A stretch of DNA of 12,613 nt from DATIJJ01 sp039936115 (GTDB taxonomy: Bacteria > Pseudomonadota > Gammaproteobacteria > DSM-16500): the NCBI GenBank assembly GCA_039936115.1, contig JBDTIZ010000023.1, positions 1 to 12,613 on the forward strand, given 5' to 3'. Shown piece by piece: positions 7,426 through 12,613 of the stretch. The notes below the pieces were generated by a model. It saw nothing but the letters and a program-made list of their open reading frames with translations. It did no database searches and was not told the DNA's origin. Numbering within the stretch: the stretch's first letter is position 1; each line of letters opens with the position of its first letter. A program made the translations under genes and the position numbers.

Positions 7426-7890
7426 CTATTCAATCACAACAAGCGGCTGATTAAATTCGACTGGAACACCTGTTTCAACCAGGATGGCAGTCACAGTACC
7501 TGCTCGATCAGCCTCAATTTGGTTGAACATTTTCATGGCTTCAATTAAGCAAAGCGTATCGCCAGGCTTGACCACTTGGCCTACTTGAATAAATGATTTA
7601 GTGCCAGGGGATGGGGAAAGATAGACTGTACCCACCATAGGTGCTTTTACTGAATGTTTATTAGTTTGCGGCGCCGCAGGTTGTTCTGTTGCGGGTGCTT
7701 GCGCGGTCGCAGGTTTTGCTTCAGCCGCGATGTAATTGACGGGCGCATTGCTATAGACAGGAGGCGCAACCTTACTGGTTTCGCGGCTGATTCTGACTGA
7801 TTCTTCGCCTTCGTGAATTTCGATTTCAGCGATGCCGGTTTCTTGGATTAATTCGATCAGTTTGCGGATTTTTCGCATGTCCATGGCCAT
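7426..7890 (-). CDS. accB: Biotin carboxyl carrier protein (BCCP) of acetyl-CoA carboxylase
   Basis: Carries the covalently bound biotin between biotin carboxylase (AccC) and the carboxyltransferase (AccA/AccD, not in this window). The 154-aa product has an N-terminal assembly segment (RKIRKLIELIQETGIAEIEI, about 6-25), an Ala/Pro-rich flexible linker (about 42-78) and a C-terminal biotinyl domain. The biotin lysine is K120 within EAMKMFNQIEAD. Three in-frame ATGs lie within five codons (7890, 7884, 7878). E. coli BCCP begins MDIRKIKK, matching the second ATG, but the first is best placed for the AGGAG box at 7907-7903. It lies 15 bp after aroQ and 15 bp before accC, a tight operon. Confidence 0.97.
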   Translation of the reverse strand: MAMDMRKIRKLIELIQETGIAEIEIHEGEESVRISRETSKVAPPVYSNAPVNYIAAEAKPATAQAPATEQPAAPQTNKHSVKAPMVGTVYLSPSPGTKSFIQVGQVVKPGDTLCLIEAMKMFNQIEADRAGTVTAILVETGVPVEFNQPLVVIE

Positions 7891-7905
7891 AAATTTGCAG
7901 TGCTC

Positions 7906-8355
7906 CTATCGAGTCGTTGTTGTTAGATGGTGATGTGCGTATTGAAGCGCAAGCAAATACCCTTGCGAACCAAGGCCTGTGATCGTCCCAATCGCAATAT
8001 CTGAAAAATAAGAATGCTGGCGAAAGGGTTCGCGGCGGTGGATATTTGATAAATGAACTTCAATAAACGGTTTATTAACGGCAAGCAGTGCATCACGCAA
8101 TGCAATACTGGTATGCGTAAATGCGGCCGGATTAAAAATAATTAAATCTGTTCGATCGCGATGCGTATCTTGTATGCGATCAATCAAGACAGATTCTGAA
8201 TTGCTCTGCAAGGTAGATAGCATATGTCCCAACTGTAACGCTTGTGTGGTCAGCGAGTTGTTGATCATGTTCAGCGTATCCGAGCCATAAACCTCAGGTT
8301 CTCGTATGCCGAGCAAGTTCAAATTAGGACCATGTAATATCAGAATAGTTGCCAT
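7906..8355 (-). CDS. aroQ: 3-dehydroquinate dehydratase, type II
   Basis: Third step of the shikimate pathway: reversible dehydration of 3-dehydroquinate to 3-dehydroshikimate. From the ATG at 8355 the product is 149 aa, the family length. Catalytic residues line up with type II enzymes: R18 and Y23 of the lid loop (NLNLLGIREPEVYG), N75 and H81 (FNPAAFTHTS), H101 (EVHLSNIHRREPFRQHS) and R112. The usual SN.EG motif reads SNSES, a minor change. The frame stays open to a GTG at 8451, but those 32 extra residues look unlike the family, and a predicted promoter lies inside them, so the shorter start is preferred. The Shine-Dalgarno is weak (AAGG about 14 nt away). First gene of the aroQ-accB-accC-prmA group. 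Confidence 0.95.
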   Translation of the reverse strand: MATILILHGPNLNLLGIREPEVYGSDTLNMINNSLTTQALQLGHMLSTLQSNSESVLIDRIQDTHRDRTDLIIFNPAAFTHTSIALRDALLAVNKPFIEVHLSNIHRREPFRQHSYFSDIAIGTITGLGSQGYLLALQYAHHHLTTTTR

Positions 8356-8391
8356 TTGAGATAATCGTAACCTTGTAGACGTAAGCGGAGC

Positions 8392-8437
8392 ATTCTGCAT
8401 GAACTTTGCATCTTTGTCTAGATGCCAGAAGTTCATG
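8392..8437 (-). promoter_or_regulatory. Predicted aroQ promoter overlapped by a hairpin-forming dyad
   Basis: Minus strand: -35 TAGACA (8420-8415, five of six consensus bases), 17-bp spacer, -10 CAGAAT (8397-8392, four of six). Predicted start is near 8385, a leader of about 30 nt before the 8355 ATG. An inverted repeat (8398-8412 with 8421-8437) of CATGAACTT plus GCATC, 14 paired bases with a small internal loop, covers the spacer and surrounds the -35. It could be an operator. Motif-level evidence only. Confidence 0.4.
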
Positions 8438-8483
8438 GAAGTTGGCAGCACAAACCCGAAGATTATTGCAAATAGGTTTCAGG

Positions 8484-9149
8484 TTACTTTTGAGGACAGC
8501 AAGTACTGGATAATTTATGCCGGATTACCTCAACAACAGGCGGCATGAGAGAAATTGCGATAATTGCTAGGATCACCATCGAAAAATGCTGTTTAACGAA
8601 TGGAATATTACCAAATAAATAACTGCCATAAACCAATCCGCCAATCCACAGCAATGCACCCAACAAGTTATAGATGAAAAAGTGACGATACGTCATAGAA
8701 CCTACGCCAGCAATAAAAGGCACTACAGTTCGAATAATCGGGATAAAGCGCGCGATGATAATGGCTTTGCCACCATAACGTTCGTAAAAAGTGTGAGCAT
8801 TTTCGATATGTTTTTTATTAAAAATCCATGAGTTACCGGAGCGAAACACTTTCGGTCCCGTCCATTGGCCAAGAAAATAGTTCAATCCATTTCCGCTGAC
8901 GGATGCAAAAACGAGCAGGAAAAATAAGACATGGATGTTTAAAACAACATTGTTCATGCTGGCAGTCAAAGCGCCAGTTGCAAACAAAAGCGAGTCACCC
9001 GGCAAGAATGCGGCAAAAATAATGCCGGATTCACAAAATATAATCATAAATAACAGCGCATAAGTCCACATACCATAAGTTGTTACGAAAGCAATGAGAT
9101 GCTCATCGATATGTAAAACGAAACTAATTAAGGTATGCAAAGTATCCAT
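8484..9149 (-). CDS. dedA: DedA-family inner-membrane protein
   Basis: Polytopic membrane protein of the DedA/VTT superfamily; members support recycling of undecaprenyl phosphate or other lipids across the inner membrane and proton-dependent homeostasis. The 221-aa product aligns along its length with E. coli DedA (219 aa), from MDTLHTLISFVLHID to the VEVIRHK tail. Family motifs: FCESG with E40, FLPGDSLLF with D52, GNGLNYFLG (86-94; E. coli has GDAVNY), FYERYGGKAIIIARF with R134, and IIRTVVPFIAGVG with R140. E40, D52, R134 and R140 correspond to the charged residues essential in YqjA. It starts 6 bp after the rsmJ stop, so the two are probably co-transcribed. The substrate of this member cannot be read from sequence. 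Confidence 0.92.
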   Translation of the reverse strand: MDTLHTLISFVLHIDEHLIAFVTTYGMWTYALLFMIIFCESGIIFAAFLPGDSLLFATGALTASMNNVVLNIHVLFFLLVFASVSGNGLNYFLGQWTGPKVFRSGNSWIFNKKHIENAHTFYERYGGKAIIIARFIPIIRTVVPFIAGVGSMTYRHFFIYNLLGALLWIGGLVYGSYLFGNIPFVKQHFSMVILAIIAISLMPPVVEVIRHKLSSTCCPQK

Positions 9150-9155
9150 GCGTTC

Positions 9156-9896
9156 TCATCGTATATAAATATCAAAGCGGCTACTGCTGCCTGAAAGCGA
9201 ATAACTGGGTTTTAGGCCGGCTAATTCAGCAGCTAATCGCGGTCTTTTTACCACAACGCGTTCGGTCGCACAAGCAAGAGCCGTTTCAAGTAAACTATCC
9301 GCGTCTTCATCGTCACCCACAATATCGTGAAAAATTCGCATGGCGATTTTGGCTAAGGCGGTTTTTTTTCGTTCAGGAAACATGGGATCAAGGTAAACAA
9401 TATCGGGTTGAGTGGTCATTTCTTTTAGTAAAGTAATGGCATTGCCTTGGATGAGGTGCATACGGCTGACAATGGGATTGATATCAGGATTTTTTAAAGC
9501 GCGTTGAATGCCGTCATTCACTAATGCATACACAATCGGTGAACGTTCAATGAGTTGGATATCGAAACCGAGTGCTGCCAGAACAAAACCATCTTGAGCT
9601 AAGCCTGCTGTCGCATCCACAATCAGCGGATTGCGATTCATTTTTAGACCTAGCGCGCGTGCAAGGGCTTCGCGCCGTATACTTAAATGTTGACGACGAT
9701 AAGCCAGCTTGCCGGAAAGAAAATCGATAAAAAGGGGCAAAGATTTTTCCGCTGTTTTCCGGAGACCAAGATAATCGGCTGTGAGCAAGAGTTGATAATT
9801 CGCTTGTTCTGCAAACGGCAGATGTAATTGTTCTGCCAACGCACGCGCAGCTGGTTCAAGATCGGAGGTTGCGGCAAAAACAGCGATATGATGCAT
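9156..9896 (-). CDS. rsmJ: 16S rRNA (guanine-1516 N2)-methyltransferase RsmJ
   Basis: Methylates G1516 of 16S rRNA with S-adenosylmethionine. The 246-aa product is near E. coli RsmJ (250 aa) and has its order of motifs: FIDFLSGKLAYRR (56-68), SAM-binding DATAGLAQDGFVLAALG (94-110), IERSP (116-120), catalytic-region DPMFPERKKTALAKIAMR (170-187), LVG-type IVGDDEDAD (192-200), VVVKRP (214-219) and the C-terminal RFDIY. One oddity: where E. coli has YRR/HRR followed by a GGGRGE loop, this protein reads QHLSIRRE (69-76), so the glycine triplet is gone. The start ATG (9896) lacks a clear Shine-Dalgarno. Divergent from hemB; leads into dedA. Confidence 0.9.
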   Translation of the reverse strand: MHHIAVFAATSDLEPAARALAEQLHLPFAEQANYQLLLTADYLGLRKTAEKSLPLFIDFLSGKLAYRRQHLSIRREALARALGLKMNRNPLIVDATAGLAQDGFVLAALGFDIQLIERSPIVYALVNDGIQRALKNPDINPIVSRMHLIQGNAITLLKEMTTQPDIVYLDPMFPERKKTALAKIAMRIFHDIVGDDEDADSLLETALACATERVVVKRPRLAAELAGLKPSYSLSGSSSRFDIYIR

Positions 9897-9906
9897 GAAA
9901 TTTAAT

Positions 9907-9935
9907 TTCGATAGTTGAGGTGGCGATAGTATAAT
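9907..9935 (+). promoter_or_regulatory. Predicted hemB promoter with a near-symmetric -10
   Basis: Plus strand: consensus -10 TATAAT (9930-9935) and a poor -35 TTCGAT (9907-9912), 17-bp spacing; predicted leader is about 45 nt to the hemB ATG. The opposite strand reads TATACT at 9933-9928, so the same AT-rich patch could serve rsmJ-dedA in the other direction. No good minus-strand -35 is visible. Confidence 0.5.
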
Positions 9936-9986
9936 ACAGAACGTTGTTTAGATGGCGCGTTTATCAAAAGTGTGGAATTAAAAATT

Positions 9987-11003
9987 ATGGCAATCAAATC
10001 TGTACGTCAATTTCCAGAAACACGGCTACGTCGTATGCGATCGGATCCTTTTTCTCGCCGATTAATGGCGGAAACGCAGTTAACTATCGATGATTTAATT
10101 TATCCGCTTTTTATTATAGAAGGCGAAAACCAGCGCGAAGCCATATCGTCTATGCCCGGCATTGAGCGTATCAGTATTGATTTGTTACTCAAAGAAGCCG
10201 AAGAATTGGTGCAGTTAAATATTCCAGCGATAGCGCTTTTCCCCGTCATTTCTGCCGATAAAAAAAGTTTATTAGCGGAAGCAGCCTACCAATCGGATGG
10301 ATTAATTCAGCGTACAGTGCGTGAATTAAAAAAACATTTTCCCATGCTTGGCGTGATAACGGATGTTGCTTTAGATCCTTTTACATCCCATGGCCAAGAT
10401 GGTGTGATTGATGAAAACGGTTATATATTAAATGATGTTACGAACGGTATTTTGGTCAAACAAGCGATATCTTACGCAAAAGCTGGCGCAGATATAGTGG
10501 CACCTTCCGATATGATGGATGGCAGAATTGGTGCTATTCGGGCGGGTTTAGAGCAAGCGGGTTTTGTTAACACGAAGATTCTTGCTTATTCAGCTAAGTA
10601 CGCATCCAGTTTTTATGGCCCGTTTCGTGAAGCCGTCGGATCGGCAGCGGCATTAGGTAAAGCCGATAAATTTCAATATCAAATGGATCCACGTAATGCA
10701 GATGAAGCTTTGCATGAGATTGCTCTGGATCTTCAGGAAGGCGCCGATATGGTTATGATCAAACCAGGTATGCCTTATCTTGATATTGTGCGCAGAACAA
10801 AAGATATGTTTCATGTGCCTACTTTTGTTTATCAAGTCAGTGGCGAATACGCTATGTTGAAAGCGGCGTCACAGCTTGGCTGGTTAGATGAAAAAGCGAC
10901 TGTGATGGAATCTTTGATTGCGATCAAACGGGCTGGGGCAGATGCTATTTTGACCTATTTTGCTAAGCAGGTTGCGTTGTGGTTAAAAAATAAAGAGCTG
11001 TAG
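9987..11003 (+). CDS. hemB: Porphobilinogen synthase (delta-aminolevulinic acid dehydratase)
   Basis: Condenses two 5-aminolevulinate molecules to porphobilinogen for haem synthesis; cytoplasmic homo-octamer in this family. From the ATG at 9987, with GGA ten bases upstream, it is 338 aa, matching Pseudomonas HemB (337 aa). The frame also opens at GTG 9972, which lacks a ribosome site. The two Schiff-base lysines are K204 (SAKYASSFYGPFR) and K259 (MIKPGMPYLD). The metal region reads DVALDPFTSHGQDG (126-139): aspartates replace the three zinc-binding cysteines of the E. coli enzyme, marking the magnesium-responsive, zinc-independent class. Divergent from rsmJ. The stop codon TAG is the first three bases of the inverted repeat at 11001-11076. 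Confidence 0.97.
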   Translation: MAIKSVRQFPETRLRRMRSDPFSRRLMAETQLTIDDLIYPLFIIEGENQREAISSMPGIERISIDLLLKEAEELVQLNIPAIALFPVISADKKSLLAEAAYQSDGLIQRTVRELKKHFPMLGVITDVALDPFTSHGQDGVIDENGYILNDVTNGILVKQAISYAKAGADIVAPSDMMDGRIGAIRAGLEQAGFVNTKILAYSAKYASSFYGPFREAVGSAAALGKADKFQYQMDPRNADEALHEIALDLQEGADMVMIKPGMPYLDIVRRTKDMFHVPTFVYQVSGEYAMLKAASQLGWLDEKATVMESLIAIKRAGADAILTYFAKQVALWLKNKEL

Positions 11004-11076
11004 GCGCGAACCTGCGTGTTCGCCCTAGCCAAACTTTGAGCTAACGCTGCTGGGCGAACACACAGGTTCGCCCCTA
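11001..11076. repeat. Inverted repeat overlapping the hemB stop codon
   Basis: 25-bp arms (11001-11025 and 11052-11076) match in inverted orientation with two mismatches, around a 26-nt centre. The arm core is GCGAACCTG.GTGTTCGCCC. The left arm begins with the hemB TAG. There is no T-run on either strand, so it is not a standard intrinsic terminator, though the RNA hairpin could protect the hemB 3' end. A degenerate relative lies at 12510-12535, suggesting a dispersed family. Confidence 0.85.
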
Positions 11077-11125
11077 CAAAAGCATGAATCAATGACGAAT
11101 TAGTATATTTTGAACCACTCTCCGG

Positions 11126-11131
11126 TATAAT
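11126..11131 (+). promoter_or_regulatory. Predicted -10 element of the gspC promoter
   Basis: A consensus TATAAT lies in the 136-bp hemB-gspC gap, but no good -35 sits 16-18 bp upstream (TTGAAC at 11110-11115 is only 10 bp away). Transcription would start near 11138, which makes the ATG at 11140 nearly leaderless and favours the ATG at 11164. Confidence 0.4.
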
Positions 11132-11163
11132 GCCTATAGATGATTTTTAATTCGGTAGTCGTT

Positions 11164-11688
11164 ATGTTTGATGAACTTTTATCGCCGTTTTTAATCACCA
11201 CTTGGGGCCGCCGCGCAGGCCTTGCTGTGATGATTGTAATGGCGGTGTTAGTTTTTGTTACGTTGATTACGACACTTTTTACTTGGCGATCGGATATTAA
11301 GTTAGCTTACTCGCCTAGCAATCAAGCTGAGAACACAACTTTAGCGGGCAATCAACTTAATCTGTTGATTGCACAAATTCCCGCGTGGCATTTGTTTGGT
11401 AAATACGGTGATCAATCTACTAATTTACCGATTACTAGTTTGCAGCTGCGGCTAGTGGGTGTCATCAAAGCAACGCCAGAAATATTTTCAAGAGTGATCA
11501 TTTCAGAGTCCAATCAGCCGGGTAAAATTTATCAAGTCGGCGATATCTTGCCGTCATCGGGTGTTAAAATTTATGCCATTACAGCGGATGGAGTCGTATT
11601 AGAAAATTCAGGTCGTTTTGAAAAATTACCGTTGCAACGAACACCGTTACAATTTCAGGGGCCGCCAAAATCATTGATGGGGGAATGA
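11164..11688 (+). CDS. gspC: Type II secretion system protein C (short GspC)
   Basis: Inner-membrane component that links the type II secretion inner platform to the outer-membrane secretin GspD. From the ATG at 11164 (174 aa): short cytoplasmic N terminus, one membrane segment (about 18-40), linker, then the homology-region (HR) domain at about 76-157. HR signatures: HLFG (76-79), LPITSLQLRLVGVI (88-101), YQVGDILP (123-130) and GVVLENSGRFEKLPL (143-157). It stops after the HR domain, with no PDZ or coiled-coil domain, so it is shorter than enteric GspC. An in-frame ATG at 11140 adds 8 residues but would leave almost no leader. No gspD follows; instead the stop overlaps the next start as ATGA. 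A gspC detached from other T2SS genes is known in Legionella (lspC). Confidence 0.88.
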   Translation: MFDELLSPFLITTWGRRAGLAVMIVMAVLVFVTLITTLFTWRSDIKLAYSPSNQAENTTLAGNQLNLLIAQIPAWHLFGKYGDQSTNLPITSLQLRLVGVIKATPEIFSRVIISESNQPGKIYQVGDILPSSGVKIYAITADGVVLENSGRFEKLPLQRTPLQFQGPPKSLMGE

Positions 11689-12503
11689 GAGTGCAGTTTG
11701 GACGATATACATTAGTTTTTCTTATCAGTCTCACACTGCTGGCGTGTGCGTCTCCTCATATGTCGCAAGAATTGGAGGGAGGAAAAGTTTCATTTCAAGC
11801 GGGATATTACAAAGAAGCTTTTCATAAACTTTTACCTATTGCGGTGCAAGGCCGTCCTGAAGCGCAATATGCAGTAGGTTATATGTATTATTATGGTTAC
11901 GGTGTTCCTGAAGATACAGAGTCTGGTATTTTTTGGATGCATAAAGCGGCTGAACAAAATTATGTGCCAGCGATTCAAGCTTTGGAAGTTATACATCAAT
12001 CCAATCCGCCCTTTTCACAACCAAATACTACTGTAGGTTATACTGAATCTCGTGTGACGTATCAAAAAGATAAAGTCATCATGAAAGAAGAAGTGATTCA
12101 ACCAACGCAAGAAGAAGATTCACGCAAACGATTCGAACCGATTCATTCGAGCCAAAAAACTAAACCGGGATTTCTATCAGAAAATGATAAGCCACTTTTG
12201 CCAGCAAAAAAAATTAGCGAGCAACAAGAACCCGAAACCATAACCGCTGCGCCTCGGAAATATACGCTACAGTTATTCGGAAGTTATCACATCGATTCAG
12301 TGAAGGAATTGCAAGCTGGACTCAAATTAAGAAATACCGGGCATATTTATCTCACGAGCCATAATGGGAAAGATTGGTATATTTTGACGTTTGGAAGATT
12401 TGTGACGGCACTCGAAGCGACAGCGACTAAGCCTAATTTACCTGCAGAATTGAAAGACTTGAAGCCTTGGGTGAGATCGGTTGATGAGATGAAGTTGGCT
12501 TAG
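11685..12503 (+). CDS. Lipoprotein with Sel1-like repeat and C-terminal SPOR domain
   Basis: Predicted lipoprotein that may bind septal, glycan-stripped peptidoglycan through its SPOR domain. The 272-aa product has a signal peptide with lipobox LLAC (18-21; Cys21 lipidated). The next residue is Ala, compatible with the outer membrane. One Sel1/TPR-like region (about 34-100) contains AQYAVGYMYYYGYGVPEDTESGIFW and KAAEQN. A charged, Lys/Glu/Gln-rich linker (about 105-190) precedes the SPOR domain (about 192-268), with YTLQLFGS, WYILTFGRF, LPAEL and PWVRSVDEM, most like the DamX type. It starts at an ATGA overlap with gspC, behind GGGGGA, so it is translationally coupled. I know no named gene for it; a role in anchoring or placing envelope machinery is inference. 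Confidence 0.88.
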   Translation: MRVQFGRYTLVFLISLTLLACASPHMSQELEGGKVSFQAGYYKEAFHKLLPIAVQGRPEAQYAVGYMYYYGYGVPEDTESGIFWMHKAAEQNYVPAIQALEVIHQSNPPFSQPNTTVGYTESRVTYQKDKVIMKEEVIQPTQEEDSRKRFEPIHSSQKTKPGFLSENDKPLLPAKKISEQQEPETITAAPRKYTLQLFGSYHIDSVKELQAGLKLRNTGHIYLTSHNGKDWYILTFGRFVTALEATATKPNLPAELKDLKPWVRSVDEMKLA

Positions 12504-12509
12504 CTTGTT

Positions 12510-12535
12510 GGGGGTGAGCCTGCGTATTTGCCCAG
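12510..12535 (+). repeat. Degenerate single-arm relative of the hemB-downstream repeat
   Basis: The sequence GGGGGTGAGCCTGCGTATTT followed by GCCCAGC resembles the reverse complement of the right arm at 11052-11076 extended to its CAGC flank (GGGGCGAACCTGTGTGTTCG then CCCAGC), with a few substitutions. It lies 6 bp after the stop codon of the lipoprotein gene, again directly behind a gene. Confidence 0.55.
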
Positions 12536-12587
12536 CGACTGCGCATAGTTTTCATTATCATTGCGAATGCGAGAAGTCTATGCCAGC

Positions 12588-12613
12588 TTGACTGGATACC
12601 GCGGACAAGCCGC
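12588..12613 (+). repeat. Partial second copy of the palindromic element core, cut by the window end
   Basis: These 26 bases are identical to 4441-4466 in the left arm of the element at 4401-4598, beginning TTGACTGGATACC and running into the GCGGACAAGCCGC hairpin. The match upstream fades after a few bases (CCAGC against CCAAG), so the shared unit seems to begin near TTGACTGG. The rest lies outside the window. Confidence 0.85.

Noticed and set aside
8356..8451. N-terminal extension of AroQ from GTG 8451
   Set aside because: The extra 32 residues do not resemble the family, which starts just before ILILHGPNLNLLG, and a predicted promoter lies within.
9972..9986. GTG start for hemB five codons upstream
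   Set aside because: No ribosome-binding site precedes it; the ATG at 9987 gives the family length and Pseudomonas-like numbering of the catalytic lysines.
11001..11076. Intrinsic terminator of hemB
   Set aside because: The hairpin has a 26-nt loop and no T-run on either strand; called a repeat instead.

Overview
The window is about 12.6 kb of AT-leaning gammaproteobacterial chromosome, densely coded. Three features point to the Legionellales (Legionella/Coxiella/Aquicella-type bacteria): a two-gene icmF-dotU (icmH) module with no type VI secretion genes beside it, an aroQ-accB-accC-prmA cluster, and a stand-alone gspC that is not attached to a gspDEFG... operon. No species can be fixed from sequence reading alone, and this placement is inference. 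Every large gene looks intact; I see no frameshifts, RNA genes, CRISPR array or prophage.

Layout. Positions 1-60 hold three 20-bp tandem repeats cut by the window edge. On the minus strand, dotU (4317-3439) and icmF (3458-69) form an overlapping pair that starts from an extended -10 promoter. They encode the inner-membrane stabilising pair of a Dot/Icm-type IVB (or, less likely, type VI) secretion machine. The 369-bp gap upstream of dotU carries that promoter, a roughly 198-bp palindromic MITE-like element (4401-4598) and the fis terminator. fis (4992-4687) has its own promoter, with a 7-bp dyad over the -35 and spacer, and a strong intrinsic terminator.

Next comes a co-directional minus-strand block: rsmJ, dedA, aroQ, accB, accC, prmA (9896 down to 5106). 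It combines ribosome modification (rsmJ, prmA), a membrane lipid-carrier family protein (dedA), the shikimate pathway (aroQ) and the first step of fatty acid synthesis (accB, accC). A likely internal promoter sits ahead of aroQ. A short divergent region with a nearly symmetric -10 separates rsmJ from hemB on the plus strand (9987-11003), which encodes a cysteine-free, magnesium-type porphobilinogen synthase.

Finally gspC (11164-11688) overlaps by ATGA a Sel1-plus-SPOR lipoprotein gene (11685-12503). They form a likely two-gene envelope operon linking a type II secretion component to a peptidoglycan-binding lipoprotein.

Intergenic DNA is rich in dispersed repeats. The element at 4401-4598 has a partial second copy at the right edge (12588-12613). 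An inverted repeat at 11001-11076 includes the hemB stop codon and has a degenerate relative at 12510-12535. A G/C-rich hairpin lies between accC and prmA. I found no clearly new biological system. The best leads are the dispersed palindromic elements, the unlinked icmF-dotU pair, the gspC/SPOR-lipoprotein pairing, and the dyads over the fis and aroQ promoters.
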